From positions 1 to 64,000 of the forward strand of contig NZ_JABCJE010000012.1 of NCBI RefSeq assembly GCF_013377535.1: a stretch of DNA of 64,000 nt, given 5' to 3'. The stretch comes from Donghicola mangrovi. GTDB lineage: Bacteria > Pseudomonadota > Alphaproteobacteria > Rhodobacterales > Rhodobacteraceae. Under the pieces are notes generated by a model. It was not told the DNA's origin. It was given only the letters and a program-made list of their open reading frames with translations, and searched no databases. This document shows, one piece after another, positions 17,736-26,404 of this stretch; within the stretch, counting starts at the first letter, position 1; the number at the start of each line of letters is the position of its first letter. The position numbers were made by a program, and so were the translations under genes.

Positions 17736-19751
17736 ATGAACCAGATGACCGCCCAAAAGTCTTCCAGCGGAAGCGCAGCGCCTTTTCTCCCTATGACCCG
17801 TCAGGAAATGTCGGCTCTGGGGTGGACGGAGTGTGACATCATTCTTGTGACCGGTGACGCCTATGTGGATCACCCCAGCTTTGGCATGGCGCTGATTGGG
17901 CGCCTGCTGGAGTCGCAGGGCTACCGCGTTGGCATCATTTCCCAGCCCGACTGGCACTCTGCGGATGCATTCCGTGCACTGGGTCGGCCGCGCCTGTTCT
18001 TTGGCGTGACCGGCGGGAACATGGATTCGATGGTGAACCGCTATACCTCGGACCACAAGCTGCGCCGCGATGACGCCTATACGGCGGGTGGCGAGGGCGG
18101 CAAACGCCCCGACCGCTGCACCATCGTCTACACCCAGCGCTGCCGCGAAGCCTACAAGGATGTGCCCGTGATCCTTGGCGGGATCGAGGCGTCCCTGCGC
18201 CGCATCGCCCACTATGATTACTGGTCGGACAAAGTGCGCCGCTCTATTCTGGCGGACGCCAAGGCGGACCTGCTGCTCTATGGCAACGCCGAGCGCGCCG
18301 TTGTTGAGGTTGCGCACCGCATCGCCGCTGGCACCCCCGCGCGCGAGATTGACGATGTGCGCGGCGTGGCGCTGTTCCGTTCTGTCCCCGAGGGATACAC
18401 CGAGCTGCCCGCCGACGATCTGGACTCGGCCGATGAGGCTGCGACCCGTCACCCCGGCGATACCGTCATCCGCCTGCCCTCCTTCGAGGTGGTTGAGACC
18501 GACAAAGACGCCTATGCCCGCGCCAGCCGCGTTCTGCACCGCGAGGCCAACCCCGGCAACGCGCGCCCCATGGTCCAGCGCCACGGCGACCGTGATCTGT
18601 GGCTGAACCCGCCGCCGATCCCGCTGTCCTCGGAAGAGATGGACGCGGTCTATGACCTGCCCTATTCGCGCCTGCCGCACCCCTCCTATGGCGAGGCGAA
18701 GATCCCCGCCTATGACATGATCAAAACCTCGGTCACGATCATGCGCGGTTGCTTTGGCGGCTGTACCTTCTGTTCGATCACCGAACACGAGGGCCGCGTG
18801 ATCCAGAACCGCTCGGAAAAGTCGATCCTGCGCGAGATCGAGCTGATCCGCGACAAAACCCCCGGTTTCTCCGGTGTCATCTCGGACATTGGCGGCCCGA
18901 CCGCCAACATGTACCGCATGGCCTGCAAAGACCCGAACATCGAGAAAAACTGCCGTCTGCCGTCCTGCGTGTTCCCGGATATCTGTCCGAACCTGAACAC
19001 CTCGCATGACGAGCTAATCAGCCTCTATCGCAAGGTGCGCGAAACCAAGGGCATCAAGAAGGTCATGGTCGCGTCCGGCGTCCGCTATGACCTTGCCGTG
19101 AAAAGCCCCGAATATATCGAGGAACTGGTCACCCACCACGTGGGCGGCTACCTGAAGATCGCGCCCGAGCATACCGAACGCGGCCCGCTGGACGTGATGA
19201 TGAAGCCCGGCATCGGGACCTATGACCGGTTCAAGGAAATGTTCGACGCCGCCGCCGCAAAGGCCGGCAAGAAGTACTACCTGATCCCGTATTTCATCGC
19301 CGCCCACCCCGGCACCACCGACGAGGACATGCTGAACCTCGCGATCTGGCTGAAAAAGAACCGCTATCGCGCGGATCAGGTGCAGACTTTCCTGCCCTCG
19401 CCCATGGCGACCGCGACCGCGATGTACCACACCGGCGTGAACACCCTGAAGGGCGTGCGCCGCGGTGCCACGCAAAAGGTCGAGACCGTCCGCGGGGGCC
19501 GTCAGCGCCGTCTGCACAAGGCGTTCCTGCGCTATCACGATCCGGACAACTGGCCGCTGCTGCGCGAGGCGCTCAAGGAAATGGGCCGCGCCGATCTGAT
19601 CGGGCCGCGTCCCGACCAGCTGATCCCTGCGCACCAGCCCGCTGGCCTGCCCAAGAAAGACGGGGTGAAATCCTTGAAACGCCCGAACTCGCGGGCGCGG
19701 AAGTTCACCACCAAGGGCGTGCCGCTGTCCAAGCTGCCGAAACAACGATAA
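17736..19751 (+). CDS. YgiQ-family radical SAM protein
   Basis: Large radical SAM enzyme of 671 residues from this start. The iron-sulfur motif CFGGCTFC (CxxxCxxC, near residues 339-346) binds the 4Fe-4S cluster. An N-terminal region ([23 protein letters not shown]) and [19 protein letters not shown] are hallmarks of YgiQ proteins, whose reaction is not established. The frame is open from a GTG at 17688; I choose the ATG at 17736, though no clear Shine-Dalgarno supports it. The C-terminal end is basic. A bidirectional terminator separates it from the next convergent gene. Confidence 0.9.
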   Translation: MNQMTAQKSSSGSAAPFLPMTRQEMSALGWTECDIILVTGDAYVDHPSFGMALIGRLLESQGYRVGIISQPDWHSADAFRALGRPRLFFGVTGGNMDSMVNRYTSDHKLRRDDAYTAGGEGGKRPDRCTIVYTQRCREAYKDVPVILGGIEASLRRIAHYDYWSDKVRRSILADAKADLLLYGNAERAVVEVAHRIAAGTPAREIDDVRGVALFRSVPEGYTELPADDLDSADEAATRHPGDTVIRLPSFEVVETDKDAYARASRVLHREANPGNARPMVQRHGDRDLWLNPPPIPLSSEEMDAVYDLPYSRLPHPSYGEAKIPAYDMIKTSVTIMRGCFGGCTFCSITEHEGRVIQNRSEKSILREIELIRDKTPGFSGVISDIGGPTANMYRMACKDPNIEKNCRLPSCVFPDICPNLNTSHDELISLYRKVRETKGIKKVMVASGVRYDLAVKSPEYIEELVTHHVGGYLKIAPEHTERGPLDVMMKPGIGTYDRFKEMFDAAAAKAGKKYYLIPYFIAAHPGTTDEDMLNLAIWLKKNRYRADQVQTFLPSPMATATAMYHTGVNTLKGVRRGATQKVETVRGGRQRRLHKAFLRYHDPDNWPLLREALKEMGRADLIGPRPDQLIPAHQPAGLPKKDGVKSLKRPNSRARKFTTKGVPLSKLPKQR

Positions 19752-19754
19752 AAC

Positions 19755-19783
19755 AAAAGGCGCGGAGATGACCGCGCCTTTTT
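19755..19783. terminator. Bidirectional terminator
   Basis: AAAA precedes and TTTTT follows a stem of GGCGCGG (19759-19765) and CCGCGCC (19772-19778). It lies between the convergent YgiQ gene and the RNA methyltransferase gene and can stop both transcripts. Confidence 0.85.
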
Positions 19784-19785
19784 CG

Positions 19786-21111
19786 TTATTCGGGGGTGGC
19801 TTCGCGCTGCAACACGGCGGCAAAGAACCCGTCCGTGTCATGGCGCGCGGGGGTCAGCGACAGCGTGTCCCCTTGGGCCTTGGCCGCCAGATCGGGCGTG
19901 ACATCCCCCAGCGGCACCAACCGGAACGCAGGATTGGCCGCCAGGAAGGCAGTGACCTGATCTTCGTTCTCTTCGGTCAGCATCGAGCATGTGGCATAGA
20001 CCAGACGCCCGCCCGGTTTCACCAGACGCGCAGCACTGGCCAGAATGCGGCCTTGCAGGGCGATCAGGTTCTCCAATCCGTTCTCTTCGGGCGCGCGCCA
20101 GCGGGTGTCGGGATTGCGCCGCCAAGTACCTGTGCCGCTGCACGGCGCATCGACCAGAACGCGGTCAAAGCCCAGCTTGTGGCGCTTGACCCACTTGTCG
20201 GTCTCGCTGGCCAGAAGGCGGGTCTCGGTGTTGTGCATCCCCGCGTTCCGCAGCCGTTCAGAGCAACGCTTGAGCCGCCCTTCGCTGACATCGCAGGCAA
20301 TAATCCGGCCCTTGTTGTTCATCTGCGCGGCAATCGCCAAGGTTTTGCCGCCCGCACCGGCGCAGAAATCCACCACGCGGTCACCGGGCTGTGCGTCAAC
20401 CAGCAAGGCCACCAACTGAGACCCCTCGTCCTGAATTTCCACCGCACCGCTTTTCAGCGCGGGGAAGCGGGCATAATTGAACCGTCCCGACACGCGGATG
20501 CCATAGGGTGCCAGGGGCGAGGCTTCGGCCTGTAGTTTCAGATCACTCAGGGCCTGCAATATGTCCTGCCGCGTGGCTTTCACCGGATTGACCCGCAGAT
20601 CGACGGGCGGGGGCGTCAGCGTGGCCGCCATTTCCGCCGCAAAGGCCCCGCCGAACCGCGCGCGGAGCGACTGTTCGGCCCACGAGGGACACTCCAGCCG
20701 GACGGCTTCAGGCATATCGGGGTGCTCGATTGTGCAGCCTTTCAGGCGCAGGACCAGATTGTATTCGGGCTTGGTCAGGGCGGTGGCCGCATTTTTGGGG
20801 CCGCTGAACAGACGGCTCACATCCTCGGGGGATTTGCGCTCCATTAGGGCCAGCCAAGCCAGAAACTGGTGGCGCGGGCTATGATCGCGGCCGTGTTTGT
20901 CCAGCCACCAGGTCAGTCGCGCGCGGTGGCGCAGCAGCGCATAAAGACGCTCCAGAATGTCACCACGGTCCTGATCGGGAATGTCGCGCCGGTTGCGGAA
21001 CCAGCCAGAAGTCACCGCATCGACAGGGCGCTTGTCCCCGTCAACGGCACAGAAAAGATCAAGGGTGGCGAGCAGTCGAGCGGTTGGGGTCACGGCAGCT
21101 ATTTCTGGCAA
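19786..21111 (-). CDS. RsmB/NOP-family RNA cytosine-5 methyltransferase
   Basis: SAM-dependent RNA m5C methyltransferase of up to 441 residues. SAM motif DFCAGAGGKT is at residues 248-257, motif IV DAPCSGTG with a conserved cysteine at 321-328 and the catalytic TCS at 374-376. The N-terminal region resembles a NusB-like RNA-binding domain. This family modifies 16S rRNA (RsmB, C967) or tRNA. The start is uncertain: the first codon of the frame is TTG at 21111, and a GTG at 21093 is an alternative. Divergent from an FUSC transporter gene. Confidence 0.9.
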   Translation of the reverse strand: MPEIAAVTPTARLLATLDLFCAVDGDKRPVDAVTSGWFRNRRDIPDQDRGDILERLYALLRHRARLTWWLDKHGRDHSPRHQFLAWLALMERKSPEDVSRLFSGPKNAATALTKPEYNLVLRLKGCTIEHPDMPEAVRLECPSWAEQSLRARFGGAFAAEMAATLTPPPVDLRVNPVKATRQDILQALSDLKLQAEASPLAPYGIRVSGRFNYARFPALKSGAVEIQDEGSQLVALLVDAQPGDRVVDFCAGAGGKTLAIAAQMNNKGRIIACDVSEGRLKRCSERLRNAGMHNTETRLLASETDKWVKRHKLGFDRVLVDAPCSGTGTWRRNPDTRWRAPEENGLENLIALQGRILASAARLVKPGGRLVYATCSMLTEENEDQVTAFLAANPAFRLVPLGDVTPDLAAKAQGDTLSLTPARHDTDGFFAAVLQREATPE

Positions 21112-21329
21112 ATCTCAAGAGAAGGGCGGCTTGCACCGGCGGCTGCGTGCGGGGCACTGGCAGCCTTTGGGCAGTGACGGCCTGTGTACAGCGAAGCCGC
21201 GCCTTTGGGAACCGCGTTTTGTTCCCCGTCTATGGCCCGCATCCATGCAGAGCGGTTGTGCAAATGGGCCGCTGACAATTGCGGGCGGGGCGCTTACGCT
21301 GGGTCAAAAGCCCCAAGTCGAAAAGCTCC

Positions 21330-22331
21330 ATGTCCCCTGACCGTTCTACCGCCCTAAGGGCAAGCATCCTGTTTCTGGCCGCTGCACTCTCTTTGGGGAT
21401 TGCCTACGGGATGGGGGTGCAGAGCCCCTTTTGGGCGGCGATGCCGGTGTGGGTTGTTGCGCAGCCGTTCCGTCAGGATCTGGTGATCCGTGCGATCCTG
21501 CGATTGGTGGGCACCGTTGTGGGGGGCGCGCTGGCGTGGCTGGTGCTGACCGAACTGCACGATCCGCTGCTGCAAGCACTGGCGATTGGTGCGCTGATCG
21601 GGGCGGGAACTTTTGTCAGCTTCTGGATCGGGACGGTGCACAGCTATGGCTCCTTGATGGCCGCGATCACTGTGGGTGTCGTGGCCCTGCCCGCGCTGGA
21701 TCATCCCGTAAACAGCGAGGCATATGCGGTCGAGCGTCTGGTCTGCACCCTGATCGGAGTAACACTGGTGACGGCGCTGACCTTTGCCTTTACGCCCAAG
21801 CGCGAACAGCCGGTGCCGATCCGCATTGACCACGGGCTCAGCCGCGGTATCCGGCGCGGGGCGTTTGCCGCTGTTGCGGGCGTGATTGCGGCGCTACTTG
21901 TGATTTATATCGGGGGCGCAATCGGGATCGCGTCGGCGCTGTCGCTGTGTGTCTTTGCCTCGATCGTGGGGGGCAGCCCCCATTCGGCGGCCATTCTGGA
22001 AAATCTGGTGCCCAGTGCGGCCCTCGGGATTGTTGCGGCCATCCTCTATCGCTGGATCGTGCAGACCTTTGGCCTGAGCGGCGTGGACTTGGTGCTGCTG
22101 GCCCTGCCCTTTATCGCGGCGGGGGCGGTGATGCGCGCCCACCCGAAAACCGCGCCTGCGGGGATCGACTGCAACATGTGCTTCCTGCTGGCGGCCGAGG
22201 TCGGCGCGACGGGTCATCCCCTGCCCATCACCGCCGAGGCCGGTCTGGCCATGATCTTCGCCGCAACCGGTGTGTCGATGGCCTATCGCGGGACAGGCCA
22301 TCGCAAGGTTCTGATGGCATTCAGCCGCTAA
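21330..22331 (+). CDS. FUSC-family (fusaric acid resistance-like) membrane protein
   Basis: Inner-membrane protein of about 333 residues with paired clusters of hydrophobic helices in both halves, as in the FUSC/aromatic-acid exporter family. The first half contains FWAAMPVWVVAQPFRQDLVIRAILRLVGTVVGGALAWL, the best family match. Relatives export fusaric acid or p-hydroxybenzoate. The ATG at 21330 gives the expected N-terminus; the frame is also open from a TTG at 21279. The end overlaps no other gene, and an alcohol dehydrogenase gene lies convergent 3 bases away. The substrate is unknown. Confidence 0.82.
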   Translation: MSPDRSTALRASILFLAAALSLGIAYGMGVQSPFWAAMPVWVVAQPFRQDLVIRAILRLVGTVVGGALAWLVLTELHDPLLQALAIGALIGAGTFVSFWIGTVHSYGSLMAAITVGVVALPALDHPVNSEAYAVERLVCTLIGVTLVTALTFAFTPKREQPVPIRIDHGLSRGIRRGAFAAVAGVIAALLVIYIGGAIGIASALSLCVFASIVGGSPHSAAILENLVPSAALGIVAAILYRWIVQTFGLSGVDLVLLALPFIAAGAVMRAHPKTAPAGIDCNMCFLLAAEVGATGHPLPITAEAGLAMIFAATGVSMAYRGTGHRKVLMAFSR

Positions 22332-22334
22332 GGG

Positions 22335-23351
22335 TCAGACCCGCAGCATCGTCTTGATCGCGCGGCGTTCGTCCATCGCCTTGTAGCCCTCGGCCACTTG
22401 GGCGATCGGCAGGGTCAGGTCAAAGACCTTGCCTGGCTGGATTTCGGCACGCAGAACGCGCTCCATCAGGTCGGGCAGGTAGCGGCGCACGGGCGCGGGC
22501 CCGCCGAACAGGCGCTTCTGCTGAAAGAACAGCCCCTGCCCGTCGAACGTCACCCCATGGGGCACGCCGACAAAGCCGACAGCCCCGCCCGGACGGCACA
22601 CACCCATGGCCTGATCCATCGACTGCTGCATCCCCACGCATTCTAGCACCGCATCGGCGCCGATGCCCTTGGTCAGTTCCAGCACCTCGGCGATGCCCTC
22701 TTCACCGCGCGCTGACACGATGTCGGTCGCGCCATATTCCAGCGCCAGCTTCTGGCGGGTTTCGTGGCGGCTCATGGCGATGATGCGGTCGGCCCCGCGC
22801 AGTTTCGCGGACAGAACCGCCATCAGACCCACCGCGCCGTCACCGACGACAACGGCCGTGCTGCCCTCGCGGACGCCCGCCGCTTCGGCCGCGTAATAGC
22901 CGGTGCCCAGAACGTCAGAGACGGCCAGCATGTGGGGGATTTGCTCGTCCGTCGGCATGTCCTGCGTGGCGACCAGCGTGCCATCCGCCAGCGGAACGCG
23001 GGCATAGGGGGCCTGCGCGCCGGTCATAAATTCGCGCTGCTCGCACGAGGACGGGTAGCCGAACTGGCAATGTGGGCAGGTGTTATCGGACAGCACGAAC
23101 GAGCCCACGATGAACTGACCGGGGCGGATGGTTTTCACGTCAGCGCCGACTTCGATCACCACGCCGCAGTATTCGTGGCCCATGTGCATCGGCTGATCAA
23201 AGGCGTTCGCCCCGCGATAGGGCCACAGGTCCGACCCGCAGATGCAGGTGGCGGACAGCTGGATGATGGCATCGGTGGGCTTCAGGATTTCGGGGTCATT
23301 GACCTGCTCGTAACGGACATCGCCGGGCCCGTGCATAACGGTTGCGTACAT
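22335..23351 (-). CDS. Zinc-dependent alcohol dehydrogenase family protein
   Basis: Medium-chain dehydrogenase of 338 residues. Catalytic-zinc ligands appear in CICGSD and GHEYCG near the N-terminus, and four structural-zinc cysteines occur in the stretch around TCPHCQFGYPSSCEQ. The nucleotide-binding motif is VVGDGAVGLMAV. AAGGAG precedes the ATG at 23351. It is divergent from a LysR gene, with a long perfect palindrome between them, so that regulator probably controls it. Substrate is unknown; the family covers alcohols, polyols and aldehyde-releasing reactions. Confidence 0.92.
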   Translation of the reverse strand: MYATVMHGPGDVRYEQVNDPEILKPTDAIIQLSATCICGSDLWPYRGANAFDQPMHMGHEYCGVVIEVGADVKTIRPGQFIVGSFVLSDNTCPHCQFGYPSSCEQREFMTGAQAPYARVPLADGTLVATQDMPTDEQIPHMLAVSDVLGTGYYAAEAAGVREGSTAVVVGDGAVGLMAVLSAKLRGADRIIAMSRHETRQKLALEYGATDIVSARGEEGIAEVLELTKGIGADAVLECVGMQQSMDQAMGVCRPGGAVGFVGVPHGVTFDGQGLFFQQKRLFGGPAPVRRYLPDLMERVLRAEIQPGKVFDLTLPIAQVAEGYKAMDERRAIKTMLRV

Positions 23352-23454
23352 GGGAAAACTCCTTGGAACCTTTGGGGCGGCGCGGGCGGCCGCCCTTATG
23401 CCCCGAAACCTAGGCCCGTTCCCAAGGGCGAACCATGGCGCTTCGGTTCATCCA

Positions 23455-23477
23455 ATCAATGAATAAAATTCATTGAT
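23455..23477. promoter_or_regulatory. Perfect interrupted palindrome, LysR operator candidate
   Basis: ATCAATGAAT (23455-23464) and ATTCATTGAT (23468-23477) are exact reverse complements separated by AAA. The site lies 60 bases before the LysR start codon and about 104 bases before the divergent dehydrogenase start. Confidence 0.65.
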
Positions 23478-23536
23478 CTTTGCGTAACAAATCTCGATTT
23501 AGTGAAATGATGCCACCCAACCCTCATGGACCATGA

Positions 23537-24433
23537 ATGAAACGCGAAGAACTGGCCGACCAGACAGTCTTTCTGGCTGTCGCTGAACAAGGCAGCTTTA
23601 CCCGCGCCGCCGCCCATCTGGGCATTTCTCAGTCGGCGGTCAGTCACACCATGCGGCGGCTCGAGGCTTCGCTCGGGTTCCGGCTGCTCAACCGCAACTC
23701 CCGCTCTGTCTCGACCACCGAGATGGGGGACAAACTGCTAGCATCGCTGCGCCCCAACCTTGGCCAGATCGAAAACCGGATCGAGGAGTTGCGCAGCCTG
23801 CGGGGCACTCCGTCGGGCTTGGTGCGGATCACGACCTCGGCCACTGCGGCGCGCACGATCCTGTGGCCGGTGATCCGCGATCTGGTCCGCGACTATCCCG
23901 ACATCCAGATTGAAGTGAACACCAACCCCGCCCTGTCCGATCTGGCCGAGGGGCGGTTCGACTGCGCCCTGCGCTTGGCCGAAGGGGTGCCGCCCGACAT
24001 GATCGCCGTGCCCGTCACTGGCCCTTTGCAGATGGCCGCTGTGGGCTCGCCCGCCTATTTCGCTGCGCGAGGCGTGCCCCTGCATCCGCGCGATCTGGAC
24101 GGGCATGCCTGCCTGAACATGCGCTTCGGACCCAACGCCCCGATCTATGACTGGGAATTCGAGAAAGACGGCGAAACGCTGGTGCGCAAGGTCAACGGGC
24201 CGTTCACTTTTAACGACGCGGATTTCTGCGTTCAGGCCGCCCGAGAGGGGTACGGCATCGCCTTTGTCGGCCTGCCCGAGGTGCAGCCCGATCTGGATAC
24301 CGGTAAGCTGCAGCGCGTTCTGGCCGATTGGTGCGATCCGTTCGAAGGGTTCCACCTGTGCTATTCCTCGCGCCGTCAAATGAGCAGCGCGTTCCGGTTG
24401 CTGGTGGACCGGCTGCGACACCGGCCCACCTGA
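23537..24433 (+). CDS. LysR-family regulator
   Basis: Transcription factor of 298 residues. The N-terminal helix-turn-helix (DQTVFLAVAEQGSFTRAAAHLGISQSAVSHTMRRLE) is followed by a LysR substrate-binding domain of the CrgA/DsdC-like type (GLVRITTSATAARTILWPVIRDLV, AAREGYGIAFVGLPEV). It is divergent from the zinc alcohol dehydrogenase and shares with it a 23-base palindromic site. The most likely role is control of that dehydrogenase in response to its substrate or product. It ends 3 bases before the stop of the convergent hydrolase gene. Confidence 0.93.
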   Translation: MKREELADQTVFLAVAEQGSFTRAAAHLGISQSAVSHTMRRLEASLGFRLLNRNSRSVSTTEMGDKLLASLRPNLGQIENRIEELRSLRGTPSGLVRITTSATAARTILWPVIRDLVRDYPDIQIEVNTNPALSDLAEGRFDCALRLAEGVPPDMIAVPVTGPLQMAAVGSPAYFAARGVPLHPRDLDGHACLNMRFGPNAPIYDWEFEKDGETLVRKVNGPFTFNDADFCVQAAREGYGIAFVGLPEVQPDLDTGKLQRVLADWCDPFEGFHLCYSSRRQMSSAFRLLVDRLRHRPT

Positions 24434-24436
24434 GCG

Positions 24437-25129
24437 TTACAGGCTCATCGGCTCCATCACCGTCAGCTCCAGCACGTCCGCATCGGGCAGCGCCTGCACC
24501 AGCGGCGCGATCGACTGCTCGAGGATCGGGAAGGTGCCATAGTGGCAGGGGATCACGGTCTTGAAGTCAAAGAACCGGTTGGCCGCATAGGCCGCGCCCT
24601 CCATATCCATCGTGTAATGGCCGCCCGCGCACAGGATGCCGATGTCGGGGGCATACCGGTCGGCGATCACGTCCATCTCCATGGTCACATCCGTATCGCC
24701 CGAGAAATAGATGCTGCGCCCTTCGGCGCGGATGATGAAACCGGCCTCGCCGCCCGCATAGATCGGGTCCCCATCGCCGAAATCGACCGAGGACGAATGC
24801 ACCGCCGTCACCATGCTGACCGCGACCTCGCCGATGCGGACGGTGCCGCCCTTGCCAAAGCCCACGACTTCGGCGCCTTGGCGCGACAGCCAGCCGGAAA
24901 GTTCGTGGATGCAGTAGATTTTCGCGCCGGTCTTCTGGGAAATCTCGATCGTATTCGAGGCATGGTCCCCGTGTCCGTGGGACAGCAGCACCGCCGTCAC
25001 GCCCGCGACCGCCTCATCCCAGCGATCCTCGGGAAACGAGGGGTTGCCCCGCAGCCAAGGATCGACCAGCAGCACCTCGCCGCCGATTTCGATGCGGAAT
25101 CCCGAATGCCCAAGCCATGTAATTTCCAT
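24437..25129 (-). CDS. UPF0173 metal-dependent hydrolase (metallo-beta-lactamase fold)
   Basis: Soluble hydrolase of 230 residues. The metal-binding motif LSHGHGDH (HxHxDH) is near residues 50-57, and later ligands are plausible in SGDTDVTMEM and IPCHYGTFP, as in the UPF0173/YtkL family. The ATG at 25129 gives the typical N-terminus MEITWLGHSGFRI. The reaction is not known for the family. About 650 bases without a convincing gene lie upstream. Confidence 0.9.
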   Translation of the reverse strand: MEITWLGHSGFRIEIGGEVLLVDPWLRGNPSFPEDRWDEAVAGVTAVLLSHGHGDHASNTIEISQKTGAKIYCIHELSGWLSRQGAEVVGFGKGGTVRIGEVAVSMVTAVHSSSVDFGDGDPIYAGGEAGFIIRAEGRSIYFSGDTDVTMEMDVIADRYAPDIGILCAGGHYTMDMEGAAYAANRFFDFKTVIPCHYGTFPILEQSIAPLVQALPDADVLELTVMEPMSL

Positions 25130-25254
25130 TGCACCCTCCGTTGGTTACCTGCGCCCAAGGTAGCGCAGCAAACCGGTCCTGCAACGGCATTTGCTGTGCG
25201 TCAAAACACACGCAGAACGTGAATACACATCTCGTTAATGGAAGCTGTCTGAAA

Positions 25255-25304
25255 TTAAGTGGGCCGGTCGAAAGTCCCCCTAACGACCGGCCCGCAGCAC
25301 TTAA
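25255..25304. ncRNA. Candidate structured RNA or terminator-like hairpin
   Basis: GGGCCGGTCG (25261-25270) pairs perfectly with CGACCGGCCC (25284-25293) around a 13-base loop containing CCCCC. Outer arms TTAAGT (25255-25260) and ACTTAA (25299-25304) can pair too, leaving GCAGC bulged. No T-run follows on the plus strand. On the minus strand ACTTAATTTC follows. No gene ends nearby, so a small-RNA terminator or a regulatory structure is possible. Confidence 0.35.
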
Positions 25305-25507
25305 ATAGACGCCCGAGGAACACCAAAGGACGAGGCGAACACATCAAGCAGCTGAAAATTACCGGCGCTTAAAAAGTTACGCACCACAACAGCAATTAAT
25401 CTTTCGATAACTTTCCCTTACCTAAGCGGATAGTAAGGTTTTCCATACCGCATCATTTCCGCGAATGCATTTTTACGAATTTCTTCAATAACATGAGGAA
25501 ATTAACT

Positions 25508-25663
25508 ATGTTTAACAGCCCTGCGGGTTCGGGCTGGACCTGTTTCAAATCTGACCAAATAAATGACAGTTTGATGACAACGCAGACATTCCGAGCACCA
25601 AAAGTTGACGTAAGGGCAACGCAGGTCAACTTTCCGCACCAAAATAGAAGCCACGCACCATAG
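25508..25663 (+). CDS. Possible 51-residue peptide, function unknown
   Basis: A short frame begins MFNSPAGSGW and ends at TAG 25661-25663. GAGGAAATTAACT precedes the ATG with good spacing, which is the main argument for it. The peptide has one cysteine, a basic C-terminal half, no membrane segment and no recognisable family. The surrounding DNA is AT-rich, and codon use is not clearly that of the neighbours. It may be chance. Confidence 0.22.
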   Translation: MFNSPAGSGWTCFKSDQINDSLMTTQTFRAPKVDVRATQVNFPHQNRSHAP

Positions 25664-25777
25664 GCGATTCTGCAAGCGCAGCATCAGCAGAATCGGAGAG
25701 CACATCCCCAAGGTTGTATTTTATGATCAAATCCGACACTGCTTGCGGTTTTGGTTGTTTGATGAAACTGTCCGCCC

Positions 25778-26404
25778 ATGCTGACGATCGACGTAATTAT
25801 GACTTTCATCGGGGTTGCGACACTGCTGGCCTGGGTCCCCGGGCCCGACAATCTGTTTGTCCTGACCCAATCCGCACTTTTCGGTCCCAAAGAGGGCGTG
25901 CTGGTCACGCTTGGCCTGTGTCTGGGGCTGGTCGTGCATTCGATTGCCGTGTCGCTGGGGGTGGCGGTGATCTTCCAGCAGTCGCAGTTCGCCTTTGACG
26001 CGCTGAAGTACGCAGGAGCCGCCTATCTGGTTTATCTGGCGTATAAAGCCCTGCGAGCGGGCCCCGAAAATCCCGATACGGCAGGGGCAAGCCGTCGCCC
26101 CGCTTCGGCGATGGTGCTGCGCGGTGTGGTGATGAACCTGACCAACCCGAAGGTCGCGATCTTTTTCTTGGCCTTTCTGCCCCAGTTCACCGATGCGGCG
26201 CGCGGCAGCATCGCCGTTCAGATGCTGATGCTGGGGGGATTGTTCATCCTGTGCGCCTTTGCGTCGTTCACCACGATTTCTCTGATGGCGGGCGTGCTGA
26301 GCCGTTGGCTCCGCGCCTCGCCCCGCGGGCAGATCATGCTGAACCGCGTGGCAGGGCTGGTCTTTGTCGGGTTGGCGGTCAAGCTGGTGACCGCCAATCG
26401 CTGA
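25778..26404 (+). CDS. LysE-family amino-acid exporter
   Basis: Inner-membrane translocator of 208 residues with about six hydrophobic segments. The N-terminal motif GVATLLAWVPGPDNLFVLTQSALFGPKEGVLVTLGLCLG is diagnostic of the LysE/RhtB family, as is LTNPKVAIFFLAFLPQF in the middle. It should export a basic or small neutral amino acid or related metabolite. The start lacks a clear Shine-Dalgarno; an in-frame ATG at 25799 is an alternative. Its TGA and the TCA of the convergent Crp/Fnr gene form TGATCA. Confidence 0.92.
   Translation: MLTIDVIMTFIGVATLLAWVPGPDNLFVLTQSALFGPKEGVLVTLGLCLGLVVHSIAVSLGVAVIFQQSQFAFDALKYAGAAYLVYLAYKALRAGPENPDTAGASRRPASAMVLRGVVMNLTNPKVAIFFLAFLPQFTDAARGSIAVQMLMLGGLFILCAFASFTTISLMAGVLSRWLRASPRGQIMLNRVAGLVFVGLAVKLVTANR

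Larger units (their letters stand above)
25130..25777. other. Gene-poor intergenic region
   Basis: About 650 bases, AT-richer than the neighbouring genes. It holds a strong imperfect hairpin at 25255-25304, a weaker inverted repeat (AAAGTTA and TAACTTT) near 25374-25410, and one 51-codon open frame with a good ribosome-binding site at 25508. I see no tRNA, insertion sequence or longer coding frame on either strand. The promoter of the hydrolase must lie at its left edge and that of the LysE-type exporter at its right edge. Confidence 0.6.

Noticed and set aside
17691-19007. Minus-strand frame opposite the YgiQ gene
   Set aside because: The YgiQ gene has a complete radical SAM motif and family signatures. 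This is a shadow.
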